From assembly GCA_945900685.1 (NCBI GenBank), contig CAMDJS010000032.1, forward strand, positions 1 to 17,790: a stretch of DNA of 17,790 bases. The letters run 5' to 3'. The position numbers and the translations under genes were made by a program. The stretch comes from Bordetella parapertussis. GTDB taxonomy: Bacteria > Pseudomonadota > Gammaproteobacteria > Burkholderiales > Burkholderiaceae_C. Shown here piece by piece: positions 8,483 through 16,444 of this stretch. Below the pieces are notes generated by a model. It worked only from the letters and a program-made list of their open reading frames with translations, was not told the origin of the DNA and made no database searches. Within the stretch, counting starts at the first letter, position 1. Every line of letters starts with the position of its first letter.

Positions 8483-9403
8483 ATGGATTTCAGCCTCTCA
8501 AGTTTGATCAACCTCAAACCTCTGCCTAAACTGGACAATTTATCTGGACTGGTTTTGTCGGCCTTCGCTAAGGGTGCACAGCAACAAAACCAAGAGCAAT
8601 TTTCTGACTCGCTGGATGTCTCGACTCAAGCGCATTGTTTCAAATCCATTCTCTCGGTCATTGAAGCGCAAATCATTCCCAGTCTGATTGATGCCCACTC
8701 TTACAAAGAGGCTCAGCAAAAGTCGGTCTCTTCGCAATCAAAAGAATTTTCCTCTGATGAAATTGAACAGTTTTGCTTAGCTTGCCTTGGCAATGATGCT
8801 GATAAACCGATTGATTTCGTTACTGTATTTCTTGACCAAGGCATTTCCATGCAAAGTATCTTCATGGATTTGATCACTCCCTCAGCTCGTTGGCTAGGCG
8901 AGCAATGGGAGGAGGACAAAATAGACTTCACCGCTGTGACTGAAGGTTTGATGCGCATGCATCAAGTGACCCGTAATCTTGGATACAGAAACCAAGATTC
9001 CCCTCAAGAAGCGGGTGAAGTCAAAAGAATATTGCTGGCCTGCGCGCCGGGTTCCATGCACATACTTGGCTTGAGTATCGTTAGCGAATTATTCCGCAGC
9101 GACGGCTGGCATGTGGTCATGGAAATGGCCTCATCCGAGAAAGACCTGATTCAAACATTGCGCAGAGAATGGTTTGACATGGTTGGTTTGTCTGTCGCGC
9201 TGGTCGAACAAATACCTGGCCTGCCCTCACTGGTAAGCACCATAAGAGCAGAAGCACTCAATCCAAACACACAGGTGATTTTGGGTGGTCGTGCCGTTTT
9301 GTTGGATGAAGATTTGCTGACCAAGACAGGTGCGGATGGAATGTCCGCCCATGCACCTGAAGCCATTATGATTGCGAATCAGCTGCTAAGTACGAAAAAG
9401 TAA
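8483..9403 (+). CDS. cobalamin-binding-fold sensor, AerR/PpaA (SCHIC)-like
   Basis: A 306-residue soluble protein with a C-terminal B12-binding (Rossmann-like) domain at about residues 180-305. It has KRILLACAPG, then S191-M192-H193-I194-L195-G196, then VVMEMASSEKDL, VGLSVALVEQ, and QVILGGRAV, and ends ADGMSAHAPEA. This matches the B12 fold, but the first Asp of the DxHxxG motif is Ser while His193 and Gly196 are kept. A helical domain before it (about 115-165) includes ARWLGEQWEEDKIDFTAVTEG, reminiscent of CarH and AerR/PpaA helper domains; the W-x9-EH motif of adenosylcobalamin photoreceptors is absent. No methyltransferase, MerR or kinase domain is attached, so a free-standing anti-repressor or sensor is the best guess. 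The start ATG has AGGAG (8471-8475) 7 bases upstream. It is divergent from the dehydrogenase operon and 67 bases before the repeat-protein gene. The fold is fairly sure; ligand (B12, heme or none) is unknown. Confidence 0.8.
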   Translation: MDFSLSSLINLKPLPKLDNLSGLVLSAFAKGAQQQNQEQFSDSLDVSTQAHCFKSILSVIEAQIIPSLIDAHSYKEAQQKSVSSQSKEFSSDEIEQFCLACLGNDADKPIDFVTVFLDQGISMQSIFMDLITPSARWLGEQWEEDKIDFTAVTEGLMRMHQVTRNLGYRNQDSPQEAGEVKRILLACAPGSMHILGLSIVSELFRSDGWHVVMEMASSEKDLIQTLRREWFDMVGLSVALVEQIPGLPSLVSTIRAEALNPNTQVILGGRAVLLDEDLLTKTGADGMSAHAPEAIMIANQLLSTKK

Positions 9404-9470
9404 TTTCAAATATTTACAACAGCGCATAGCGCAATAACCATATTTGATTGCCGGGGTTAAACTTGTCCCT

Positions 9471-10907
9471 ATGGCATCCTCACCTCCACCACTCATCAGA
9501 AGCTCCAAGCCTTTTTCGGTTGAAATTCCGCAAGGCTCCAACAGCGCAAAATCGCGTCGCAGCGATATTGTGGCCAATGACGAATTAAACGTCACGCATA
9601 AAAAATCTGGTTTTCATGAAAGTACGCTTGGAATAACCTCTGGAGTTCATAACGAGCGTGCTGATACTCTAGGACAACCATCGTTTTTGATTGATGATGA
9701 GGATGCCAATGCCCGCCTGCATAAGGAAGCAAAAGATACTTTTGAAAACAAGGGTTCCGCTTTTGACACCAGCAAAGACAACGACAATTTGCAGCAACTC
9801 CATGAAGACCCCAATGACAGTCAACATGCACTGCTGCCTGAGAGCGATAAATTAGCAGCCGTCAAAGGACCCATAGTCAAAGCAGATGCATTCGCTGACC
9901 GTTTTGCCAATGAGGAAGCAGGCCATACTGAACCGAACCAAGTTGCTGTTGAGTCGGGCGCCACACCCCAAGACAACTTGCAAGCCTTGGACACCGACAG
10001 TCGCAAGGACAATCAGCAATCCATTTCCCAAGAAGACAGAGAAAAAAATCTTCAGTCGATAGAAGAAGACAAAGACCAGCAAAATTTACAAGCCATTAAA
10101 ACTGAACAAGCCAAAGACAATCGGCAGACGCTGCAAGTCCCCGTCCATGAGGCTCAAACAGAAAATTCTTTCAGCCAAGAAAACAAAAATAACTCGGCGG
10201 CTATTGACAACGAGTCATTCAAAGATAAATCTGTAGGACAAGCCAACGAAGCCTTGCATGACCATCAAGAAGATATCGGCAACTCTGACATCGCGAACAA
10301 CCAGCCATCTGTGTCTGTTGAACATGCGCAAGACAATCTTCAATCTCTACCTCAAGAGAAGATCTCTGACAATCTGGCAGAAATTGAACAAGAGTCATTG
10401 AAAGACAATGTTCAGTCAGTTGCTGATGCTCCACTGGCAAAGAACACGCAAGCCTTGGATGATGAGGCTTTGTCTGACAACCCACAAAAAATTGATACGC
10501 CTAGTCACCCGAAAAACCAACAAGCTTTAGAGGATGAAGCCTTAGAAAATAGAACAGCTTCAGCAGACAAAGAACATCTGCAAGACCACATCGAAGCTTT
10601 GCCTGACACCGGTACCAGCTTGAAAGAGGGCCCAAAGCCCACAGCCAGGGTTTCCAGTTCATCAGCAAATTCTCAAGCTACCGATTCCTTCAAAAATAAA
10701 TCAGCATCCACTGCGACAGAAGAAACAACGAAACACAATACCAATCAAGCGCATGCAGCGGCTGCGGCAGCCACGGCAGCACGTTTAGAACATGCCAAAA
10801 AGCAAGCTGAATTCCACGGTCGTGTGCAAGCGCTTAGAAAAACGGTGTCAGGAATCAACCATATCTTGGACGAACTGGATGAGAAAAAAAATCCTCACAA
10901 CCCTTGA
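9471..10907 (+). CDS. acidic protein of tandem 12-residue repeats, function unknown
   Basis: I do not recognise this 478-residue protein. There is no signal peptide or membrane segment, so it is probably cytoplasmic. The N-terminal 100 residues are Ser/Pro/Asp-rich and probably disordered. A degraded repeat (DNLQQL) appears at residues 105-110. Residues 168-379 are about 17.7 tandem 12-residue units (see the repeat entry). An Ala-rich stretch at about residues 425-440 leads to a C-terminal charged helix (ARLEHAKKQAEFHG to HILDELDEKK) that could form a coiled coil. Composition is heavy in Asp, Glu, Asn, Gln, Lys and Ser. A 60-base sample of the repeat region (10021-10080) is 40% G+C by hand count, against 68% for 181-240 in prfB. 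The start is uncertain: the ATG at 9471 lacks a good ribosome site, and so does a TTG at 9444. It may be co-transcribed with the sensor gene before it, and ends 7 bases from the convergent CNNM gene. Confidence 0.8.
   Translation: MASSPPPLIRSSKPFSVEIPQGSNSAKSRRSDIVANDELNVTHKKSGFHESTLGITSGVHNERADTLGQPSFLIDDEDANARLHKEAKDTFENKGSAFDTSKDNDNLQQLHEDPNDSQHALLPESDKLAAVKGPIVKADAFADRFANEEAGHTEPNQVAVESGATPQDNLQALDTDSRKDNQQSISQEDREKNLQSIEEDKDQQNLQAIKTEQAKDNRQTLQVPVHEAQTENSFSQENKNNSAAIDNESFKDKSVGQANEALHDHQEDIGNSDIANNQPSVSVEHAQDNLQSLPQEKISDNLAEIEQESLKDNVQSVADAPLAKNTQALDDEALSDNPQKIDTPSHPKNQQALEDEALENRTASADKEHLQDHIEALPDTGTSLKEGPKPTARVSSSSANSQATDSFKNKSASTATEETTKHNTNQAHAAAAAATAARLEHAKKQAEFHGRVQALRKTVSGINHILDELDEKKNPHNP
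9972..10607 (+). repeat. protein-level tandem repeat, 12 residues (36 bases) per unit
   Basis: About 17.7 consecutive units run with no insertion or deletion. Consensus is N-x-Q-x-[IL]-x-x-E-x-[LA]-x-[DK]; clear units are NLQALDTDSRKD, NLQSLPQEKISD, NLAEIEQESLKD and NTQALDDEALSD. Units 6 to 10 are the most diverged but keep the 12-residue spacing. At DNA level the units differ widely (aac/aat, caa/cag, ttg/ctg and others vary), so this is an old repeat held in register by selection on the protein rather than a recent duplication. Confidence 0.85.
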
Positions 10908-10914
10908 GTCCACA

Positions 10915-12258
10915 TCAACCGGATAAATCCTCATCTTGCTTAGCTTGGCCCATGTACATGGCCAGCACTTTGTCAATGCGCCGCCCGTCCATATCGACGA
11001 CTTCAAAGCGCCATCCCATGGAATGCATGACTTCACCTTCTTTAGGTAAGTTTCCAGCCAACAACATGATCAATCCCGCCAAGGTGTTGTAAAAACCTTT
11101 TTCTTCCAGCGGCAATTCTTCTATTTCCAGTCTGGATTTCAATTCTTGGACCGGCATCAAACCATCAAGCAACCAACTTCCATCTTCGCGTTGAACAGCC
11201 CACACATCCTGAGGTGACGTAGTTTGTACCAACTCACCAGTGATGGCTTCCAAGAGATCACGTGGCGTGATCAAGCCCTGTACAACCCCGTACTCATCCA
11301 CAATCAACACCATTCGGGTGCTGTGCAAATGAAGTTTGGGGGTATTGATTGGATGTGGACTACGGAACTTATCTAACAAATCCAGACCGGTCAATGTTTC
11401 AGGAACAAATACCGCTGCTTGCGCCCATGTCTCCAGAGATTCTGTGCTTTCATAGTGATGAAGCATACTGGCCATGCTCACCATGCCTATGACTTCATCA
11501 AGCCCATTTCTACACAGCGGATACCACGAATGTGCAGCATGCCCCTGTATATGTTGTAGCGCTTGCTGGATAGTCCACTCACCTTGCATCCACACAATGT
11601 CGGTTCGAGGCACCATCAGCGACATCAGATTTCGCTCATCTAAGTGAAAAACATTCTTCACCATTTGATGTTCATGCTGCTCAATCAAACCCGCGTCCAC
11701 GCCTTCGACCAAGCTGGCAGTGATTTCTTCTTCAGTCACTTGCCTGACTTTTTCCAAATCGATGCGCATCAAGCGAAGTACTGTGGCTGTGCTGAAAGAC
11801 AAAGCTTTGACCAAGGGTCTGGCCATCCACGACAAAGCCAACATCAAAGGCGCGGTCAATCGGGCAGCGGTTTCTGGATAAATTTGACCGATGCGTTTGG
11901 GAACCAATTCACCGAACAAGATGGTGTTGAGCGTGATGAAAGTCACCACCAGTGTGGTGGCCAGCACGCCAGCCAAGACATGGGTCGCCCCGGCGTTGAC
12001 AAACCACCTAGCCACGCTTTCACTGAAGGCTGCTTCACCAATAATGCCGTTCAAAACCCCCAGCGTAGTAATGCCGATTTGTATGGTGGATAAAAATTCT
12101 GTGGGACGGCGCTGTAACTCTAGCGCAGCTTGTGCACCAGTGAGTTTTTCCTCGAGTTGTGCCATCAATACTGCTTTGCGGCTGGATGCCAATGCCATCT
12201 CTGACATGGCGAAAATGGCATTGAGCAAGGTCAATAAAAAAATCAGCAAGATATCCAT
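10915..12258 (-). CDS. CNNM/CorC-HlyC family membrane protein, YtfL/PaeA-like
   Basis: An inner-membrane protein with a DUF21 (CNNM) transmembrane domain, a CBS pair and a CorC_HlyC C-terminal domain. Membrane segments include MDILLIFLLTLLNAIFAM, QIGITTLGVLNGIIGEAAFS, the VLATTLVVTFITLNTILFGEL region and a fourth near LMLALSWMARPLVKAL. CBS-type motifs follow (MVPRTDIVWM, VIGMVSMASML, and VLIVDEYGVVQGLITPRDLLEAI). The C-terminal part is FEVVDMDGRRIDKVL. From the ATG at 12258 it is 447 residues, the same length as E. coli YtfL, and aligns along its length. YtfL (PaeA) has been linked to polyamine (putrescine, cadaverine) export; other relatives are called hemolysins or Mg2+/Co2+ efflux proteins, so the substrate is open. 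A TTG at 12306 would add 16 residues; neither start has a strong ribosome site. Divergent from apaH. Confidence 0.9.
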   Translation of the reverse strand: MDILLIFLLTLLNAIFAMSEMALASSRKAVLMAQLEEKLTGAQAALELQRRPTEFLSTIQIGITTLGVLNGIIGEAAFSESVARWFVNAGATHVLAGVLATTLVVTFITLNTILFGELVPKRIGQIYPETAARLTAPLMLALSWMARPLVKALSFSTATVLRLMRIDLEKVRQVTEEEITASLVEGVDAGLIEQHEHQMVKNVFHLDERNLMSLMVPRTDIVWMQGEWTIQQALQHIQGHAAHSWYPLCRNGLDEVIGMVSMASMLHHYESTESLETWAQAAVFVPETLTGLDLLDKFRSPHPINTPKLHLHSTRMVLIVDEYGVVQGLITPRDLLEAITGELVQTTSPQDVWAVQREDGSWLLDGLMPVQELKSRLEIEELPLEEKGFYNTLAGLIMLLAGNLPKEGEVMHSMGWRFEVVDMDGRRIDKVLAMYMGQAKQDEDLSG

Positions 12259-12313
12259 AAGTGGTTGATTCGGGTCCGACAGGTACCAAGGGTTAATGAA
12301 CGACAATCATCAC

Positions 12314-13144
12314 ATGGCAATGTACTTGATTGGTGATGTTCAGGGATGCGACCAAGCGTTGCAGCGTTTAATCGACAGGATTCAATTCTCGCCCAGTCGC
12401 GATACCTTGTATTTACTTGGCGATCTGGTCAACCGCGGACCCGACAATTTGGCGGTGTTGCGTCGATTGAAAAACTTAGGACAAAGCGCCCGGTGTTTAT
12501 TGGGAAACCATGATCTGCATTTGCTGGCTCTGCATGTGGGCGTCTCTAAACTCAAGCCAGCCGACACATTAAATGATGTTTTGCAAGCGCCGGATCGAAC
12601 TGAACTGATGGACTGGCTGCGCTTTCAATCAATGGCCATGCATGAAGCCGGTGTGTTGATGGTGCATGCAGGCGTGTTGCCGCAGTGGTCTTTGACTCAA
12701 ACGTTGTCCTTGGCCGCAGAGGTGGAAACGGTGTTGCGCGGCCAGGATTGGACGGATTTCATCTCGCACATGTACGGCAGCCAGCCCGATCGCTGGCAAG
12801 ACAACTTAAGCGGCCACGACCGCCTGCGCGCCATCGTCAATGGCCTGACGCGTTTGCGTTTTTGCACGCCTGAGGGTGCGATGGAGTTTGCGCACCACAG
12901 AGATGCGGCATTTGCACCTGAGGGATATCTGCCCTGGTTTGATATTGAAGACAGGCAAACGAAAATCAACACCATCGCATTTGGTCATTGGTCATCATTG
13001 AATGCGCTTGACCGCAAAGATGTTGTCGAGCTGGATACTGGCTGTGTCTGGGGCGACTGTCTGAGTGCCGTGAGGTTTGATCCTGTTCACGGCATCGGCG
13101 AACGCACCAAAGTCGAATGTGAGGCAGCAGCCCCCATCACTTAA
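12314..13144 (+). CDS. apaH: symmetrical bis(5'-nucleosyl)-tetraphosphatase
   Basis: Hydrolyses Ap4A symmetrically to two ADP, limiting this stress-linked dinucleotide; it also removes Np4 caps from RNA in E. coli. It is a metal-dependent phosphoesterase of the PP2A-like fold. Signature blocks are YLIGDVQGC, LLGDLVNRGPDNL and LLGNHDLHLLALHVG, then MVHAGVLPQW, MYGSQPDRW and IAFGHWSSLNA, and DTGCVWGD near the end. From the ATG at 12314 (MAMYLIGDV) the protein is 276 residues and its start aligns with E. coli ApaH (280 residues). An upstream in-frame ATG at 12296 would add six residues and has only a weakly placed AAGGG before it. The stop TAA (13142-13144) overlaps the stop of the convergent helicase gene by three bases within TTAA. 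Confidence 0.95.
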   Translation: MAMYLIGDVQGCDQALQRLIDRIQFSPSRDTLYLLGDLVNRGPDNLAVLRRLKNLGQSARCLLGNHDLHLLALHVGVSKLKPADTLNDVLQAPDRTELMDWLRFQSMAMHEAGVLMVHAGVLPQWSLTQTLSLAAEVETVLRGQDWTDFISHMYGSQPDRWQDNLSGHDRLRAIVNGLTRLRFCTPEGAMEFAHHRDAAFAPEGYLPWFDIEDRQTKINTIAFGHWSSLNALDRKDVVELDTGCVWGDCLSAVRFDPVHGIGERTKVECEAAAPIT

Positions 13145-14547
13145 TTGGGCTCGGTGGTCTTGAACAAAGCAGCAAGGTTGCGCTTGGGTTTGATATTGGG
13201 AGAAATGCTACGCCCGTTGGATAAGACCTGCTCAGGGCTTGCAAGCGTATTCACAGGTTCAGCACTGGCCTCATAAGGCCGGTCAAAAAACGGATCATGC
13301 ACTTTGGGCGGCGGAACAAAACGGCTGCGTGTAGCTGCCTTGTCGCTGCCACTGTCTTCTTCATCCCAATGGCGGCGTTCGGTGTTGATGCGGCCGGCAG
13401 GACGGTCGTCTTCAAACTCAAAACCCAGCAACTCTATTTTTTGTTTGGTGAGTTTTTCAATGTCAGTCACCAAGCGTGTATCCGAAGGCGAAGCAAAACT
13501 GACAGCCAAACCTTCAGCACCGGCACGACCGGTGCGACCGATGCGGTGAATGTAGTCTTCAGCGTTGTAGGGAATGTCAAAGTTAAACACAGCCGGCACA
13601 TCTTTAATGTCTAAGCCGCGCGCGGCCACATCGGTACACACCAGCAAATCCACCTCGCCTTTTTTGAAGGCTTCCAGCGCTTTCAAACGTTCATCCTGAC
13701 TTTTGTCGCCGTGCAAAGCGGTGGTCTTTAAACCGTCGCGCTCGAGTGAACGCGCAAGCCTGGCGCAACCGAGTTTGCTGTTGACAAACACAAAGGCTTG
13801 CGAGATGCCGCGTTGTTTGACGATTTGTTTCAAAGCACCTCGCTTGTCATCATCCGGCAAGCTGTAAAACAACTGCGTCACGGTGGACGCTGTTTGGTTC
13901 GGACGCGCAACTTCGATGGTGACCGGGTTTTGCAAGTAGCTAGATGCCAGTCGCTTGATTTCGGGCGAGAAAGTGGCCGAGAACAACAAGGTGGTGCGCT
14001 GCTTGGGCAGGTAACTGAGTATGCGTTGCAGGTCTGGCAGAAAACCGATATCCAACATGCGGTCAGCTTCGTCAAGCACCACGTACTCCACTTGATTGAG
14101 CACCGCGGTTTTGGCTTCGATGTGGTCCAGCAGTCGACCCGGTGTAGCGACCAATACCTCGACGCCTCTTTTCAACTCTGCCGTCTGCGGCTTCATATCC
14201 ATGCCGCCAAACACGACTGCACTTCGCAGTTGCGTGTATTTGGCGTACATCTTGATTTGTTGCGCCACTTGATCGGCGAGTTCACGTGTGGGCAACAACA
14301 CCAAAGCACGCACCGGGTGGCGGGCGGGCGACGTAGAAGTGTTTTCATGCTTGAGCATGCGTTGCAGCAGAGGCAAGGAAAACGCCGCTGTTTTGCCGGT
14401 GCCGGTCTGAGCCGCGCCCATCACATCCTGGCCGGATAACACCACCGGAATGGCCTGCGCCTGTATCGGCGTCATAGATTCGTATCCCATTTCGGCGACA
14501 GCTTTCGCCAGATTGGGTGCCAACTGCAATTGCGAGAATGAATTCAT
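13141..14547 (-). CDS. rhlE: DEAD-box ATP-dependent RNA helicase, RhlE type
   Basis: Unwinds short RNA duplexes using ATP and probably serves in ribosome assembly or RNA decay. The 468-residue protein has all core motifs: Q motif GYESMTPIQAQ (about 21-31), Walker A AQTGTGKT (46-53), PTRELADQ (86-93), DEAD (159-162), SAT (in LLFSATFSPEI), and YIHRIGRTGRAG near 340. The tail after about residue 380 is charged and low in structure, rich in Asp, Glu, Arg and Pro, as usual for RhlE. The RhlE assignment rests on the core sequence and tail type. No Shine-Dalgarno precedes the ATG at 14547, so it may be leaderless or weakly translated. The stop overlaps that of apaH in a TTAA. It lies downstream of dcd on the same strand, with a stem-loop between. 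Confidence 0.94.
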   Translation of the reverse strand: MNSFSQLQLAPNLAKAVAEMGYESMTPIQAQAIPVVLSGQDVMGAAQTGTGKTAAFSLPLLQRMLKHENTSTSPARHPVRALVLLPTRELADQVAQQIKMYAKYTQLRSAVVFGGMDMKPQTAELKRGVEVLVATPGRLLDHIEAKTAVLNQVEYVVLDEADRMLDIGFLPDLQRILSYLPKQRTTLLFSATFSPEIKRLASSYLQNPVTIEVARPNQTASTVTQLFYSLPDDDKRGALKQIVKQRGISQAFVFVNSKLGCARLARSLERDGLKTTALHGDKSQDERLKALEAFKKGEVDLLVCTDVAARGLDIKDVPAVFNFDIPYNAEDYIHRIGRTGRAGAEGLAVSFASPSDTRLVTDIEKLTKQKIELLGFEFEDDRPAGRINTERRHWDEEDSGSDKAATRSRFVPPPKVHDPFFDRPYEASAEPVNTLASPEQVLSNGRSISPNIKPKRNLAALFKTTEPN

Positions 14548-14581
14548 AGTTGGTATCTATTGTCGCACTATGGGCGAACAA

Positions 14582-14613
14582 GCCTGAAAAACCTCAAAAC
14601 CGAGTTTTCAGGC
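14582..14613 (-). terminator. stem-loop after dcd, possible terminator or processing site
   Basis: A perfect 9-base inverted repeat, GCCTGAAAA (14582-14590) and TTTTCAGGC (14605-14613), with a 14-base loop; outer bases extend it with one bulge. The right arm includes the dcd stop codon. On the minus strand no run of T follows the stem (the T run is in the arm), so it is not a classical rho-independent terminator. It may be a weak terminator or an RNA-stabilising hairpin between dcd and rhlE. Confidence 0.4.
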
Positions 14614-15177
14614 CTTGGGCAAAGTGACGCCAACTTGACCTTGGTATTTGCCGCCGCGGTCTTTGTAACTGGTTTCGCAGACTTCGTCGCTTTCAAAAAA
14701 CAGCACCTGCGCACAACCTTCACCGGCGTAAATTTTGGCCGGCAGCGGCGTGGTGTTGGAGAACTCTAGGGTCACATAACCTTCCCATTCGGGCTCGAAC
14801 GGTGTGACATTGACGATGATGCCGCAGCGCGCGTAAGTGCTTTTACCCAGACAAATGGTCAGCACATTGCGCGGGATGCGGAAATATTCCAACGTGCGCG
14901 CCAGCGCAAAACTGTTGGGCGGGATGATGCAAACGTCTGAGTGCATGTCTACAAAACTTTTTTCGTCAAAGTTTTTGGGGTCGACCACGGTGCTGTAAAT
15001 ATTGGTAAACACCTTGAACTCTGGGGCGCAGCGTATGTCGTAACCGTAACTGCTGGTGCCGTAGCTGACAATTTTTTCGCCGGCCGCATTCACCCGGATC
15101 TGGCCGGGCTCGAACGGCTCGATCATGCCGTGCTGCTCGGCCATGCGGCGTATCCATTTGTCGCTTTTGATGCTCAT
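14608..15177 (-). CDS. dcd: dCTP deaminase
   Basis: Deaminates dCTP to dUTP, the main supply of dUMP for thymidylate synthesis; a cytoplasmic homotrimer. From the ATG at 15177 ([20 protein letters not shown]) it has 189 residues, close to E. coli Dcd (193). Conserved features are [13 protein letters not shown], the GKSTYARCG loop (residues 111-119) and [15 protein letters not shown] with Glu138 in the position of the E. coli catalytic base. An upstream in-frame start at 15222 would add 15 residues that do not fit the family. Only a weak AAAGG precedes 15177. It is 54 bases after the BMP-family gene on the same strand and 60 bases before rhlE, so these may share transcripts. Confidence 0.95.
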   Translation of the reverse strand: MSIKSDKWIRRMAEQHGMIEPFEPGQIRVNAAGEKIVSYGTSSYGYDIRCAPEFKVFTNIYSTVVDPKNFDEKSFVDMHSDVCIIPPNSFALARTLEYFRIPRNVLTICLGKSTYARCGIIVNVTPFEPEWEGYVTLEFSNTTPLPAKIYAGEGCAQVLFFESDEVCETSYKDRGGKYQGQVGVTLPKA

Positions 15178-15231
15178 GAGACTGCCTTTAACTTTGACAC
15201 TCAATTGTAGTTTGGCGGTCAAGCCAGCATT

Positions 15232-16323
15232 TCAAGGCAAGGAACCAACCACGCCGCGCACCAGAAAATGCATTTTTAATATCTGCTCGTCGCTCATGGT
15301 TTGGCCTTGCGCCAACACTACGCCGTCTTGGTTATCAAAAATGGGACCGGTGAATGGCTGCAAGCTGCCCTTGGCCAATGCCCGTTGTAAACGCGCCAAT
15401 TCAGTTTGAACCCGTTTAGGCAAGCGCGGACCAAAGCCTTCTACCTTGATCATGCCCTCGCGCACCCCGCCCCAGGTTTGCGTGCTTTGCCATGTGCCAT
15501 TCATGACGGCTGCTGCACGCTGACTGTAATAGCTGCCCCAGTTGTGCGTGATGGCCAGCAGTTGCGCCTGCGGCGCCACATGGCGCATGTCAGAGTGGTA
15601 GGCAATGGCCATTTTTCCGCGCTCTTGTGCAGCCACCATCACCGCGTCTGAAGCGGTATGAAAAGCCAACACATCCGCTTTTTGGTTCATCAAGGTCATG
15701 GCGGCTTCGCGCTCGCGTGCCGGGTCAAACCACGCGTCCAACCAAATCAATTTGACAGTGGCCTTGGGGTTGACCGATTGCATGCCTAAGGTGAAAGCGT
15801 TGATGCCCTGAATGACCTCGGGGATGGGAAAAGCAGCCACATAACCTGCGACGCCGGTTTTGCTGACACGCCCGGCGGCGATGCCTGCGAGAAACCGGCC
15901 TTCGTAATAACGCGCGTTGGCTGTGGCTACATTGGCCGCAGTTTTGTAGCCGGTGATGGATTCAAATTTGACCTGTGGAAATTCAGCAGCAACTTTGAGG
16001 GTTGGCTCCATGTAACCGAAGCTGGGTGTAAATATGAGTCCGTAACCTTGCTGCGCCATGTCGCGAATGACGCGTTCTGCATCAACGCCTTCGGAGACGT
16101 TTTCCACAAACTGGGTTTTAACAGAAAGACCACGCTTTTTCATGCTCTCTTCAAGGGCCAAGCGTCCGAGTTCGTGCTGATGAACCCAACCTGCTGGCAA
16201 ACGCGGCGTGACATACACGAACCCAACCTTCAAAGGATCGGTACTTGGTGCTTTGCTCTGACTGAAAGCTGAATTCGAAAACATGGCAAGCGCACACAGC
16301 GCTGCAATGAGGTTTTTGTACAT
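15232..16323 (-). CDS. BMP-family periplasmic substrate-binding protein (orphan)
   Basis: A 363-residue periplasmic ligand-binding protein of the BMP/PnrA-like family, whose known members bind nucleosides or purines for ABC importers. The start at 16323 (MYKNLIAALC) has GAGGAA 4 bases upstream; an ATG at 16338 has none. An Sec signal peptide covers about residues 1-23 with cleavage near SAFS; the cysteine at residue 10 does not sit in a lipobox. Family blocks include KVGFVYVTPRLPAGW, LIFTPSFGYMEPT and DVLAFHTASDAVM, with repeated Phe/Tyr/Trp positions typical of the fold. No ABC permease or ATPase gene lies in the window, so it is an orphan here; its transporter may be elsewhere, or it may be a sensor. 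The ligand is not readable from the sequence. Confidence 0.87.
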   Translation of the reverse strand: MYKNLIAALCALAMFSNSAFSQSKAPSTDPLKVGFVYVTPRLPAGWVHQHELGRLALEESMKKRGLSVKTQFVENVSEGVDAERVIRDMAQQGYGLIFTPSFGYMEPTLKVAAEFPQVKFESITGYKTAANVATANARYYEGRFLAGIAAGRVSKTGVAGYVAAFPIPEVIQGINAFTLGMQSVNPKATVKLIWLDAWFDPAREREAAMTLMNQKADVLAFHTASDAVMVAAQERGKMAIAYHSDMRHVAPQAQLLAITHNWGSYYSQRAAAVMNGTWQSTQTWGGVREGMIKVEGFGPRLPKRVQTELARLQRALAKGSLQPFTGPIFDNQDGVVLAQGQTMSDEQILKMHFLVRGVVGSLP

Positions 16324-16339
16324 GGTGTTCCTCGACATG

Positions 16340-16351
16340 GCCCTTTAGGGC
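16340..16351 (-). other. short hairpin in the leader of the BMP gene
   Basis: GCCC (16340-16343) and GGGC (16348-16351) form a 4-base stem with a TTTA loop about 7 bases 5' of the GAGGAA ribosome site of the BMP-family gene. It is too small to call a riboswitch and could be chance. Confidence 0.2.
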
Positions 16352-16444
16352 TGAAAAACTGAATGCGGTGAAGCGATCAGGGCATGCGCTGTTAGGCGCG
16401 TTTGAAAGGATGGCTAGTTGATGAGCAGAAATCCACAGGCAGGA

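Noticed and set aside
9404..9470. Terminator after the sensor gene
   Set aside because: GCGC-ATA-GCGC is a short stem with no T run, so it is not convincing as a terminator.
13798..14439. Plus-strand open frame of 213 codons inside the helicase gene
   Set aside because: The minus-strand helicase has all DEAD-box motifs; this frame shows none.
16339..16444. Riboswitch upstream of the BMP-family gene
   Set aside because: Only a 4-base hairpin and a short GCGC repeat are visible; nothing like a purine or other known riboswitch core.
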